DNA from: Velamenicoccus sp964471325
GTDB lineage: Bacteria; Omnitrophota; Gorgyraeia; Velamenicoccales; Velamenicoccaceae
DNA length: 64,000 bases
Assembly (NCBI GenBank): GCA_964471325.1
Contig: CAYYFL010000008.1
Span: 1 to 64,000 of the forward strand
Direction of reading: 5' to 3'
This document shows, one piece after another, positions 23,952-32,603 of this stretch. The notes under the pieces were generated by a model. That model was not told where the DNA came from, did not search any database, and was given only the letters and a program-made list of their open reading frames with translations. How positions within the stretch are numbered: the first letter of the stretch is position 1; every line of letters starts with the position of its first letter. The position numbers and the translations under genes are program-made.

Positions 23952-24638
23952 ATGGGCAGGACGCGTATTTTTTCTCATGAAGACCGTGTTTTCCAGGATC
24001 GCAGGGAAGCCGGCAGGATCCTGTCGGAAGCGTTGAAAGAATTTCGGGGAAAAGATGCCGTTGTCCTCGGCATTCCGCGCGGCGGCCTTGTCGTGGCTGC
24101 AGAGATCGCCAGGGCGATCGAGGCAGACCTGGATGTCGCTCTGACGCGGAAGATCGGCGCGCCGCTTCAGCCTGAATTGGCTATCGGCGCTCTCTCGGAA
24201 AGCGGACAGGTTTATCTGAACAGCGCTTTGGCGGCCCAGGTGGGAGCCGACGAGGACTATATCGAGCGGGAGAAGACGCGGCAGGCAGGTGCCATCAAGG
24301 AACGCGCACAGCAGTACAGAAAAGTCAGGCCGAAGGCCTCTATCACGGACCGCTTGGTGATTGTGACGGATGATGGTGCGGCCACAGGCGCGACCATGTT
24401 GGCAACGCTCTGGTCGTTGAGACAGGAGAAACCGCAACGTCTCATCGCCGCCCTGCCTGTCGTATCGGGCGATGCCGTCGAAATCCTTGCCGGCGCCGCC
24501 GACGAGCTTGTTGTCCTGCAGGTGCCGATGTATCTGGCCGGGATCAGCCAGTTTTACGGCGATTTTTCGCAGACAAGCGACGATGAAGTTGCGGGTATCC
24601 TCAAGGAATTCGTGGTGCGGCGCGGCAGGAAGTTGTGA
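23952..24638 (+). CDS. Phosphoribosyltransferase domain protein
   Basis: A 228-residue type I PRTase-like protein. The PRPP-binding motif is VIVTDDGAATGATMLATL and a family signature near residue 40 reads LGIPRGGLVVAAEIA. The insertion between about residues 60 and 115 (GAPLQPELAIGALSESG onwards) matches the group of stand-alone predicted phosphoribosyltransferases often found with dienelactone hydrolases. It may act on a nucleobase or serve a regulatory role. The substrate is unknown. Confidence 0.8.
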   Translation: MGRTRIFSHEDRVFQDRREAGRILSEALKEFRGKDAVVLGIPRGGLVVAAEIARAIEADLDVALTRKIGAPLQPELAIGALSESGQVYLNSALAAQVGADEDYIEREKTRQAGAIKERAQQYRKVRPKASITDRLVIVTDDGAATGATMLATLWSLRQEKPQRLIAALPVVSGDAVEILAGAADELVVLQVPMYLAGISQFYGDFSQTSDDEVAGILKEFVVRRGRKL

Positions 24639-24689
24639 GGGAATTATGTCTCGCGATGGCTTGGTCTTTGGAGCCGGCAAGTTCAGCGG

Positions 24690-24713
24690 CCCTCCGAAAG
24701 ATTTTCAGGAGGG
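24690..24713 (+). promoter_or_regulatory. Hairpin sequestering the tcdA ribosome site
   Basis: CCCTCC (24690-24695) can pair with GGAGGG (24708-24713), the Shine-Dalgarno sequence of tcdA four bases before its ATG. Folding would hide the ribosome site. Whether it matters in vivo is inference. Confidence 0.35.
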
Positions 24714-24716
24714 GGC

Positions 24717-25484
24717 ATGAGAGAGGATCCGGGGCGTTTTTCCAGGACCGCTTTATTGCTCGGGAAGGATGCAGTTCACCGTTTTAAGCAAAGCTCTGTG
24801 GCCGTCGTCGGACTGGGTGCCGTGGGGTCTTTTGCCCTGGAGGCCCTGGCCCGCGCAGGAGTAGGGTCTTTTTCCCTCGTCGATTTCGACGAGGTCAAGC
24901 CCACGAATTTCAACCGTCAGCTCTTTGCTTTGGAGTCCACCTTGGGTAAATCCAAGACAGGGGTCGCCTGCGAGCGGGTCCTTGATATCAATCCGCATTG
25001 CCAAGTCGTGGCGCAGCAGGCCTTTGCCGGCCCGGAAAATTTAAACGAGCTCCTGGATCCGGCCCCGGATGCGGTGATTGACGCCATCGACAGCTTGAAT
25101 CCCAAAACAGAGCTCCTTAAGTTCTGCGTCACCCATGGGATCCCCGTTGTTTCTTCCATGGGCGCCTGCGACAAGACAGACCCTTTTTGTGTCCGTGTCG
25201 CCGATATTTCCGAGACGAGAATTTGTCCTTTGGCCCGCAGGATCCGCAAGCGCCTCAAGAAGAACGGTATTCCTGAAGGGATCGTGTGTGTTTACGGGAC
25301 CCAGAATCCTCGTGGGACCTTGGGCGAAGAAGGGGACGAAGAGACGCTAAGGAGAGGCCGCAAGCGCACGCCGCGCGGCTCTATTGGCTATATGACAGGC
25401 ATATTCGGCCTTGTTGCCGCTTACGAAGTCTTGAAGATCCTGGCAGGAGGGTCTCTGGAGTCGGTCTCCGGCCCGGGGTCGTGA
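24717..25484 (+). CDS. tcdA: tRNA threonylcarbamoyladenosine dehydratase (ThiF/HesA family)
   Basis: A 255-residue E1-like ATP-dependent enzyme. The nucleotide-binding motif is VAVVGLGAVGSFALEALAR, followed by DFDEVKPTNFNRQLFA with the catalytic arginine and asparagine of the family. The segment ending in VNP-type INPHC and the C-terminal PRGSIGYMTGIFGLVAA fit TcdA (YgdL), which cyclises t6A37 in tRNA to ct6A. Length and order match. A strong GGAGGG site lies four bases upstream within a small hairpin. Confidence 0.85.
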   Translation: MREDPGRFSRTALLLGKDAVHRFKQSSVAVVGLGAVGSFALEALARAGVGSFSLVDFDEVKPTNFNRQLFALESTLGKSKTGVACERVLDINPHCQVVAQQAFAGPENLNELLDPAPDAVIDAIDSLNPKTELLKFCVTHGIPVVSSMGACDKTDPFCVRVADISETRICPLARRIRKRLKKNGIPEGIVCVYGTQNPRGTLGEEGDEETLRRGRKRTPRGSIGYMTGIFGLVAAYEVLKILAGGSLESVSGPGS

Positions 25485-25506
25485 AGTTTTGCAGGCATGG
25501 CCTCAG

Positions 25507-25535
25507 TTGAAAAACGGCCCAGAAGATGACATAAT
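25507..25535 (+). promoter_or_regulatory. Candidate sigma70-type promoter before DUF1330
   Basis: TTGAAA (25507-25512), a 17-base spacer and CATAAT (25530-25535) lie in the 158-base gap after tcdA. Confidence 0.5.
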
Positions 25536-25642
25536 GTGCTGGAATATTTGAAGAAAGGCAAGGGGGGCCATCTTATGCCGCCGTTCGAAAACCGGGCCTT
25601 CAGGGCGGCGGAGGCGGAGATTGATTTTGCGGGAGAAAAAAC

Positions 25643-25945
25643 ATGAAGGGGCCGAAAGTTTACATGGTGATAGAGATCAAGATCAAAGACAAGGAAAAAT
25701 ACGGCCGGTATGTCGATGAAGTTTATGGTATCGTGCGCCGTCATGGCGGCCGTTATCTGGTCAGGGGCGGCCGCGTCACGCCCATGTTCGGAGGCTGGAC
25801 GCCGGAACGGATGGTTGTGATCGCGTTCGATTCGCTGGAGGATTTAAAGAAGTGTTTCGCGTCTCCAGAATATTCGGCGGTTGCCCCCCTGAGGGAGACG
25901 TCAACCGAAACCAGGTCCGTTATCCTGGAGGGATGCCAGCCATGA
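25643..25945 (+). CDS. DUF1330 family protein
   Basis: A 100-residue dimeric alpha/beta barrel (ferredoxin-like) protein of the DUF1330 family. It begins with a VYMVIEIKIKDKEKYGRYV strand-helix and has the family's GGRYLVRGG and FGGWTPERMVVIAF segments. No catalytic function is established for the family. It overlaps the MBL hydrolase gene by four bases (ATGA), so the two form an operon driven by the promoter at 25507. Confidence 0.8.
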   Translation: MKGPKVYMVIEIKIKDKEKYGRYVDEVYGIVRRHGGRYLVRGGRVTPMFGGWTPERMVVIAFDSLEDLKKCFASPEYSAVAPLRETSTETRSVILEGCQP

Positions 25946-26805
25946 GGGTCGCCGAAGGCGTCCATGCTTTAAAGATTCCATTTCGACTTCCCGTCGGACC
26001 GGACAATTTCCTGGAACGGTTTGTTTATTGTTATCTGGTGTGCGGCGATGCCGTCTGCCTGATCGACAGCGGCGTTGCTGGGAGTCAGAAGATCATTTTT
26101 GATTATCTTGTATCTATCGGCCGCAAGCCGCAGGACATTTCCATCTTGGTCCTGACGCATAGCCATCCGGACCATATGGGCGCCGCGCACGCAATCCGGG
26201 AAGCCACAGCGTGCACGGTGGCGGCGCATCTCTCGGAGAAAAACTGGATAGAAGATATCGATTTGCAGTTCAGGGAAAGGCCGGTGGCTGGTTTCGAGAC
26301 GCTTGTCGCCGCCCCTGTCAAGGTTGATCGGATACTTAAAGACGGAGATGTCCTGGGATTGGGGGGCGGTTTTGACATGGAGGTTTTTCATACGCCGGGG
26401 CATTCCAGGGGTTCGCTATCATTGTTCCTGCGCAAGCAGAAGGTGCTGTTCTGTGCGGATGCCGTCCTCCTGCCGGGACAGTTGCCCATTTATGACGATA
26501 ATGAAGCATGCGTGCGGTCTGTCAATAAGTTGAAATATATGCGAGGCGTCGAGACATTGCTTTCTTCCTGGGATGAGCCGAAACGGGGTCCCGAGGTGCT
26601 CCGGGCCTTGGATGAGAGTCTTATTTTTCTTCGAAGCATTCAGCGGGCGGTGTTTGAGGTGGTCAACGAGTATCCGACGGCGGACCTGATGGCCATGTGC
26701 GGACAAGTGGTCAGGATCATGGGCTTGCCGCCAGCGGCGCTCAATCCCTTGGTGGCCAGGTCATTGGCGTCGAGCCTTGAGAAAAAACGGCCGCGCGGAC
26801 ACTAA
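25942..26805 (+). CDS. Metallo-beta-lactamase fold hydrolase
   Basis: A 287-residue MBL-superfamily hydrolase. The zinc motif is LTHSHPDHMGAAH (HxHxDH). The third histidine follows in VFHTPGHSRGSLSLF, and the aspartate in LFCADAVLLPG. The fold and spacing resemble glyoxalase II-like and hydroxyacyl-thioester hydrolases. The start at 25942 overlaps the DUF1330 stop. The C-terminal 70 residues are helical and could bind a partner or substrate. Substrate unknown. Confidence 0.8.
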   Translation: MRVAEGVHALKIPFRLPVGPDNFLERFVYCYLVCGDAVCLIDSGVAGSQKIIFDYLVSIGRKPQDISILVLTHSHPDHMGAAHAIREATACTVAAHLSEKNWIEDIDLQFRERPVAGFETLVAAPVKVDRILKDGDVLGLGGGFDMEVFHTPGHSRGSLSLFLRKQKVLFCADAVLLPGQLPIYDDNEACVRSVNKLKYMRGVETLLSSWDEPKRGPEVLRALDESLIFLRSIQRAVFEVVNEYPTADLMAMCGQVVRIMGLPPAALNPLVARSLASSLEKKRPRGH

Positions 26806-26854
26806 TCTTCTGCGGCCGGGGCAAGGGCGGGCCCATGGGGCTCCAGAGGTCGGC

Positions 26855-27574
26855 ATGGACAACAGTTTGAAGATCGAAAACCTGACGGTGGAAGTGGGCG
26901 GCCGGGTGATCTTGGAAAATCTTAACCTGGAGATTTCCTCGGGCAGCACCCTTGTTTTGTTCGGGCCCAACGGTTCCGGAAAATCCACGTTGATCAAGGC
27001 CATCATGGGATTTGAGAATTATGCGATCACCCGGGGGAAGATCGTCTTCGGAGGAGAGGTGATCAACGGTTTGTCGACGGATGAACGCGCCAAAAAAGGC
27101 ATCGGCGTCCTTTTCCAGAACCCGCCGAAGATCAGGGGGATCAAGCTGCGCCAGATGGTGGAACTGGTCACGCGGCGGCCGGCGCAGGAAGACATCTTTG
27201 TCGATAAGCTCAACGTCGGGGAACTGATGGACAGGGACCTTAATGTGAATTTTTCCGGAGGCGAGATGAAGCGTTCGGAGCTTCTTCAGGTTTTGTCCCA
27301 AAAGCCGAAGCTTTTGCTTCTGGATGAGCCTGAATCGGGCGTCGACATCGAAAATATCGCCATGATGGGCAGGGTGCTCAATGCCTTTATCCGCGAGCAT
27401 GCCGTGGCCTCGCTCATCATCACGCACACCGGTTATGTCTTGGATTATGTCGACGCCCAACACGCCTGCGTGTTGATGGACCGCGATATCCGCTGTTATG
27501 ATGATCCGCGCAAGGTTTTTGAAGACATCCGTCAATTCGGTTATGAAAAGTGCCGCACCTGCCGGGGACAATGA
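26855..27574 (+). CDS. sufC: SufC-type Fe-S assembly ABC ATPase
   Basis: A 239-residue soluble ABC ATPase. Walker A is GPNGSGKST, the signature is NFSGGEMKRSELLQ and Walker B is LLLLDEPESGVDI, the exact form typical of SufC. It energises iron-sulfur cluster assembly on the SufB/D scaffold encoded immediately downstream (ATGA overlap at 27571). No sufS, sufE or sufU gene is near, so this looks like the minimal two-gene SUF arrangement known from anaerobic archaea and bacteria. Confidence 0.85.
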   Translation: MDNSLKIENLTVEVGGRVILENLNLEISSGSTLVLFGPNGSGKSTLIKAIMGFENYAITRGKIVFGGEVINGLSTDERAKKGIGVLFQNPPKIRGIKLRQMVELVTRRPAQEDIFVDKLNVGELMDRDLNVNFSGGEMKRSELLQVLSQKPKLLLLDEPESGVDIENIAMMGRVLNAFIREHAVASLIITHTGYVLDYVDAQHACVLMDRDIRCYDDPRKVFEDIRQFGYEKCRTCRGQ

Positions 27575-28674
27575 ACCTTATGGCTGATAAGGATGCCCGT
27601 CTCGGAAAAGAGGAAGCCCGCCGTCTGGAGCGCATCGGTTATGATGCATCCGAGAAGGAGCGCGCCGGTTCTTTTATCCAGCAGGACAGCGATTTGCTCC
27701 TGCATAAGACGCTCCATGAGGATATCGAGGTCATGGGGATCGATGAGGCCTTGAAGACTGTTCCCGACGCCGCGTCATACTACGGTAAGGCCTTTGCGGC
27801 GTTGGACCGGGAATATCCGAAAGAAACATCCGGCGGTTATTACATCAGGATCAAGGCCGGCAGGACCGTGCTTTTTCCCGTGCAGGCGTGCCTCTATCTC
27901 AAGAAGGCGAATTTCAAACAGAAGGTCCATAATCTCATCATCGCCGAACCCGGGTCAAAAGTCTATATCATTACCGGCTGTACGGCGCATAGCGCCTCAC
28001 AGGAAGCGTATCACTTGGGTATTTCGGAGTTTTTTGTCGGCGAAGGGGCTTATGTGAATTTCACCATGATCCATAGCTGGACAAAAGATACGAACGTGGA
28101 GCCCAAGAGCATCGCCCTTGTCGACAAGCGAGGGACGTTTATCTCCAACTACATCTGCCTGGACCCTGTCAGGAATATCACCATGTATCCGACGGCCGTA
28201 TTGGGCGAGATGAGCATTGCGCATTTCAGCTCGCTCATGGCGGCCCATGAAGGTTCGGCCCAGGACATCGGCTCGCGCGTCATTTTCAACGGGAGGGGGT
28301 CTTCGGCGGAAATCATCTCGCGGGCCGTCAGCTTAGGAGGATCGGTTACTGCGCGCGGCCACCTCAAGGCCGCCTCACCCGATATCAAGGCGCATTTGGA
28401 ATGCCGGGGGCTTGTCGTCAACGAAAAAGGCAGGATCCATGCTATTCCGGAGCTCGAGACCGAATACAGGGATGTGGATATGTCCCATGAGGCGGCGATC
28501 GGCAAGATCTCCAAAGAGGAGATCGAATATTTATGTTCCAGAGGGATTTCCAAAGATAAAGCGCAATCCCTTATCATCCGCGGTTTTGTAGACACCAACA
28601 TCCTGTCGTTGCCTGAATTGTTGAAGAAAGAGATTGATCAACTTGCAGACCGGACATTGAAGTCCGGTCTATGA
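27571..28674 (+). CDS. SufB/SufD-family scaffold protein (minimal SMS-like system)
   Basis: A 367-residue SufBD core-domain protein with beta-helix-like repeats. The segments FSSLMAAHEGSAQDIGSRV, EIISRAVSLGGSVTARGHL and PELETEYRDVDMSHEAAIG are the conserved SufBD region, followed by the C-terminal helix IEYLCSRGISKDKAQSLIIRG. A single SufB/D paralogue with SufC, and no other suf genes, matches the SMS-type minimal machinery. The start at 27571 overlaps the sufC stop; ATG 27580 is an alternative. The 3' end carries a hairpin (28647-28670). Confidence 0.85.
   Translation: MNLMADKDARLGKEEARRLERIGYDASEKERAGSFIQQDSDLLLHKTLHEDIEVMGIDEALKTVPDAASYYGKAFAALDREYPKETSGGYYIRIKAGRTVLFPVQACLYLKKANFKQKVHNLIIAEPGSKVYIITGCTAHSASQEAYHLGISEFFVGEGAYVNFTMIHSWTKDTNVEPKSIALVDKRGTFISNYICLDPVRNITMYPTAVLGEMSIAHFSSLMAAHEGSAQDIGSRVIFNGRGSSAEIISRAVSLGGSVTARGHLKAASPDIKAHLECRGLVVNEKGRIHAIPELETEYRDVDMSHEAAIGKISKEEIEYLCSRGISKDKAQSLIIRGFVDTNILSLPELLKKEIDQLADRTLKSGL
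28647..28670 (+). terminator. Hairpin at the 3' end of the suf operon
   Basis: AGACCGGAC (28647-28655) and GTCCGGTCT (28662-28670) form a perfect 9-bp stem with the loop ATTGAA, overlapping the last codons of the SufB/D-like gene. Only TTCTTT follows, so termination strength is uncertain. It may instead protect the transcript end. Confidence 0.4.
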
Positions 28675-28786
28675 TTCTTTCCGGCGGCCTGCCTTGTTGG
28701 GTTTCTTATGAGGATTGCCAGGTCCTGGTTGTCCCAAAGATAAAACACATCTCATTTCGTGCGAGAAGAGCCAAGGAGGAGTCTGG

Positions 28787-29176
28787 ATGGAAAAGAGAAG
28801 GGTTCTGGTTGTGGATGATGAGGAGAACCTCCGTAAATTATTGAAGTTGAACCTGGAAGGGACCGGCAAGTTTACGGTTGAGACCTTGGCGGATGCCAAG
28901 GACCTTATCGAGACGCTTCATATGTTCAAGCCCGAGGTGATCCTGCTCGACCTCTTGTTGCCCGGCCTCGGCGGACTGGAGGCATGCGAGATGCTGAATA
29001 GGGATCCGCTGGGCGAGGGAGTGCCTATTATCGTTCTTTCTTCCCTGGCCAAAGACGGAGACAAACGCGCCGCTTACGGCAAAGGAGTCGTGGATTATCT
29101 CGTAAAGCCCATTGAGAACGATGATCTTGTCGCCAAGATCGAAAAGGTCCTTTTGAACAAAGACAGTTCGTCATGA
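28787..29176 (+). CDS. Response regulator receiver protein (single domain)
   Basis: A 129-residue stand-alone receiver domain. VLVVDDEENLRKLL carries the acidic pair, the phospho-acceptor is D55 in ILLDLLLPG, and the lysine is in YLVKPIE. It has no output domain, so it probably relays phosphate or acts by protein contact. It is followed after a short gap by a PAS histidine kinase and a second stand-alone receiver, forming a phosphorelay-like set. A strong AAGGAGG site precedes the ATG at 28787. Confidence 0.85.
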   Translation: MEKRRVLVVDDEENLRKLLKLNLEGTGKFTVETLADAKDLIETLHMFKPEVILLDLLLPGLGGLEACEMLNRDPLGEGVPIIVLSSLAKDGDKRAAYGKGVVDYLVKPIENDDLVAKIEKVLLNKDSSS

Positions 29177-29233
29177 GAGGCGAGAGGGCGGCATCGGAAT
29201 CGAAGAAGCCCTCGCGGCACAGGTCGTGATTGC

Positions 29234-32227
29234 ATGAAGATAAAATTTAACAAACCCCTTTTGGCTGCGATTCTTCTGTTTTTGGCCGCGGGGACGGTGT
29301 TGACCGGATGGGTTTTCCGCATCGAAGACAGGCGCATGCGCGAAGATTTCATGGTCGGGGCGCGCATCTTGAGGAGCGCCATCGACCCTTGGCGCATTTT
29401 GCGTTTAAGCGGTTCCGAAGCCGACCTTGTTTCTCCCGATTATCAGCGCCTGAAGGAACAATTGAGCCTGGCGCGTTTCTCCAACCCCGAATGTCGTTTC
29501 ACCTACCTGATGGGCCGGCGGCCGGACGGTCAAGTCTTTTTCTTCGTAGATTCGGAACCGCCTAGTTCAAAGGATTATTCGCCTCCCGGCCAGATCTATA
29601 CAGAAATCTCTAGGCCCATGCAGGATGTCTTTGTGACCGGCAAGGAAGTTGTCGTAGGGCCGGCATCGGACCGGTGGGGGCGATGGGTCAGCGCGGCGGT
29701 CCCGATCGTCCATCCGGAAACAGGCAAGATCATTGCCGTGCTCGGCGTGGATATTGCGGCGCGTCACTGGACAGCGCTTATCATCTATCATTCCCTTCCT
29801 CCAGCGATCGTTACCCTATTGCTCTTCATGATAGTGGGGGCATTTTTGCTCATCCAACAGAGGGATAGGCTGGAAAAGATGCGGCTTTTGGCCTCGCGGA
29901 TGGCGTTGCAGCAGAGCACGGAAAACTTCCAGAAGCTGTTTGAGAATATGGCCGACGGCATGGCCATCTTTCGGGCGGTCGAGGAGGGGCGGAATTTTGT
30001 CTTTGTTAATCTGAATAAGGCAGGAGAGAAGATATCGCAGGTGAAACGGCAAGGCATTATCGGCAAAAAGATCACTGAGGTGTTTCCTGCCGCGGCAGAT
30101 ATCGGTCTCTTGGAGGTCTTGCGCCGGGTCTGGAGCAGCGGCGCATCGGAATATCTCCCCGGCACCCTCTATAAAGACCAGCGGATCGAGCATTGGACTG
30201 AGAATTATATCTTAAGATTGCCGTCGGGCCTTGTGGTGTCGATCTATTCTAATATTCCCAAACGCAGGCAGATCGACGAGGAGATCAAGAGTCTGGCAAA
30301 GTTCCTTGACGAGAGCCCCCGTCCGATCTTGCGCATTTCCGTCGACGGCAGATTGCTTTTCGTCAACCGGGCCGGCCTGGATCAACTGGCGGACTGGCGC
30401 TTGCAAATGGCGCAGCTGGCGCCGCTTCACTTAAGGGACCTGGCGTTCAAGGCATTAGAGACCGGTTTGGGCCAGCATGTCGATATTCCTTACGGCCAAC
30501 AGGTATATTCTTTTTATGTGACGCCGGTCGGCGGATCCGGCTACGCCAATCTTTACGGCATTGACATCACTAGGCGCAAAAGGATGGAAGAGGAGTTAAA
30601 ACGAAAGACCGAATTCCTGGAAGCCCAGACAGAAGCGTCCCTGGATGGACTGCTTGTCGTTGATGAAAACGGACAGAGATCTCTAACGAATAAACGGTTG
30701 CTTAAGCTATGGCAGGTGCCGCAGGCCGTTGTCACCGATAAGAATGACGCGGCACTTTTGCAATTCGCGGCGAGCAGGGTGAAGAATCCCAAGGAATTTT
30801 TGGCCCAGGTCGATTATCTTTATGCCCACAGGAGCGAAACAAGCAAGGACGAAGTCGAGTTTAAGGACGGGATGATTTTTGAGAGATATTCTTCGCCCGT
30901 CATAGATAAGAATGGAAAATACTTCGGGCGTATCTGGACATTCCGCGATATCACCGAGCGCAAACAGGCGGAAAGGAAGATCCTGGAATACACCAAGCGT
31001 CTGGGGTATTTGACGAAGTATGCCAACGATCTGATCATCTTGCTTGACGAGAATTTTAACATTCTGGAAGTCAACGAGCGCGCCGAGGATGTTTATGGCT
31101 ATAGTCGCGATGATCTGGTCGGGAAGCATGCGACTTTTTTGCGCGCATCTGAAGTCCAGGAGGCGTTCAGCCGACAGATTGCGCCGGTCCATGAGGGAGG
31201 TTGTGTTCTTTTTGAAACGGTGCATGTGCGCAAGAGCGGGGAAAAATTTCCGGTCGAGATCAGCGTCAATGCCTTTGATGCCGACAAGAAGAGGTTTTAT
31301 TTGGCCGTCATCCGCGATATCACCGACCGCAAGAAAGCCGAAGAAAAGCTGAGCCAGGCCCTGGCAGAAGAGATTAAGCTCCGTGAAATGACCACAAGCA
31401 TGCTGGAAGATAACAAGCAGATCAGGGAGAGGTTGGAAAAGAGCCTGGAAAAATTAAAAGAGGCCCAGGCCCAGCTTGTCCAGGCCGAGAAGATGGAGGC
31501 CATAGGCAGGATGGCTTCCGGCATCGCGCACGAGGTTAAAAATCCCCTCGGGATCATCCTCCAGGGGATCAATTACCTTGAGGGGAAGCTGACGGCCGTA
31601 GAAGATGGCAACCGCGAGATACTCCAAATGATGAAAAGCAGCGTCAAGAGGGCCGACGGTATCGTGCGCGCGCTTCTTGATTTTTCCAGGGCCGAAGAAT
31701 TAAAGCTGGAACGGCAGGATATCAACGTTGTCATTGAGAGCGCCCTTGAGTTGACGAGACATAGGCTCAAGCTTCTTGTCGTGGAGCCTGTCTGCGACTT
31801 GGAAGAGGGGCTTCCAAAAATATATCTGGATCGGGGCAAGATCGAGCAGGTTTTCGTCAATTTATTCAACAATGCCCTGGACGCCATGCCTCAAGGCGGC
31901 AAGCTTTATGTCCGTTCTTATTTGTCAGAGATGAAGATGTTTGAAAATAGAGTGGGGAGCAGAAAAGAGGACGGTTTCAGGCCGGGGGAAACAGCCCTGG
32001 CGGTAGAAATAGAAGATACCGGCACGGGAATGGATGCGGATATCTTCAGCAAGATATTCGACCCGTTCTTTACGACAAAAGACCGGTCGGAGGGGACAGG
32101 GCTGGGTCTTTCGATTGCCAAGAACATCGTCGAGATGCACAACGGCTTGATCGGCGCAGAAAGCGAAAAAGGCAAAGGAACGAAATTCACCATTCTTTTC
32201 AAAGTTTTTAGAGAAGACAGGAGATGA
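29234..32227 (+). CDS. Multi-PAS membrane sensor histidine kinase
   Basis: A 997-residue hybrid-free kinase. The first transmembrane helix is at about residues 9-29, an extracytoplasmic sensor domain covers about 30-175, and the second helix is at about 177-200. Then come several PAS domains (roughly 225-340, 345-440, 455-575 and 580-695), a coiled coil (700-750) and HisKA with H766 in GIAHEVKNP. The HATPase_c domain has IEQVFVNLFNNALDAMPQGG (N box), DTGTGMD and EGTGLGLSIAKNI. It is flanked by two stand-alone receivers, which are its probable partners. The signal sensed is unknown. Confidence 0.9.
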   Translation: MKIKFNKPLLAAILLFLAAGTVLTGWVFRIEDRRMREDFMVGARILRSAIDPWRILRLSGSEADLVSPDYQRLKEQLSLARFSNPECRFTYLMGRRPDGQVFFFVDSEPPSSKDYSPPGQIYTEISRPMQDVFVTGKEVVVGPASDRWGRWVSAAVPIVHPETGKIIAVLGVDIAARHWTALIIYHSLPPAIVTLLLFMIVGAFLLIQQRDRLEKMRLLASRMALQQSTENFQKLFENMADGMAIFRAVEEGRNFVFVNLNKAGEKISQVKRQGIIGKKITEVFPAAADIGLLEVLRRVWSSGASEYLPGTLYKDQRIEHWTENYILRLPSGLVVSIYSNIPKRRQIDEEIKSLAKFLDESPRPILRISVDGRLLFVNRAGLDQLADWRLQMAQLAPLHLRDLAFKALETGLGQHVDIPYGQQVYSFYVTPVGGSGYANLYGIDITRRKRMEEELKRKTEFLEAQTEASLDGLLVVDENGQRSLTNKRLLKLWQVPQAVVTDKNDAALLQFAASRVKNPKEFLAQVDYLYAHRSETSKDEVEFKDGMIFERYSSPVIDKNGKYFGRIWTFRDITERKQAERKILEYTKRLGYLTKYANDLIILLDENFNILEVNERAEDVYGYSRDDLVGKHATFLRASEVQEAFSRQIAPVHEGGCVLFETVHVRKSGEKFPVEISVNAFDADKKRFYLAVIRDITDRKKAEEKLSQALAEEIKLREMTTSMLEDNKQIRERLEKSLEKLKEAQAQLVQAEKMEAIGRMASGIAHEVKNPLGIILQGINYLEGKLTAVEDGNREILQMMKSSVKRADGIVRALLDFSRAEELKLERQDINVVIESALELTRHRLKLLVVEPVCDLEEGLPKIYLDRGKIEQVFVNLFNNALDAMPQGGKLYVRSYLSEMKMFENRVGSRKEDGFRPGETALAVEIEDTGTGMDADIFSKIFDPFFTTKDRSEGTGLGLSIAKNIVEMHNGLIGAESEKGKGTKFTILFKVFREDRR

Positions 32228-32228
32228 G

Positions 32229-32603
32229 ATGGAAAAGAAAAGAGTGATGGTCGTGGATGATGAACAGGATTTTCTTAAGATAACGAAAATCAACCTGGAG
32301 CAGACGGGCCGTTTTGAGGTCGTGACGGTATCGGATGCAACCGGCATCGTGTCTCTGGTGAAGTCTTTTTGTCCCGACGTGATTCTTCTCGATATCCTGA
32401 TGCCGAAGACAGGGGGCGTCGAGGCGTGTAAAATGCTGAGCACGGATCCTGCGGCAAAGGATATTCCCGTGATCGTGATCTCGGCGCTTGATACAAAGAA
32501 GGATAGGCTTGCCATGAAAGAGTTGGGCGTTGTTGATTTTCTTGTAAAACCCATAGAAATGGATGAGTTGATTTCCAGAATTGAACAGGTGCTGGAGGGA
32601 TGA
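32229..32603 (+). CDS. Response regulator receiver protein (single domain)
   Basis: A 124-residue receiver domain with VMVVDDEQDFLKI, D55 in ILLDILMPK, and the lysine in FLVKPIE. It starts one base after the kinase stop, with AGGAGATGAG as the ribosome site. It is clearly similar to the receiver upstream of the kinase, so the two probably arose by duplication. Its stop overlaps nnrE (ATGA). No output domain. Confidence 0.85.
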   Translation: MEKKRVMVVDDEQDFLKITKINLEQTGRFEVVTVSDATGIVSLVKSFCPDVILLDILMPKTGGVEACKMLSTDPAAKDIPVIVISALDTKKDRLAMKELGVVDFLVKPIEMDELISRIEQVLEG

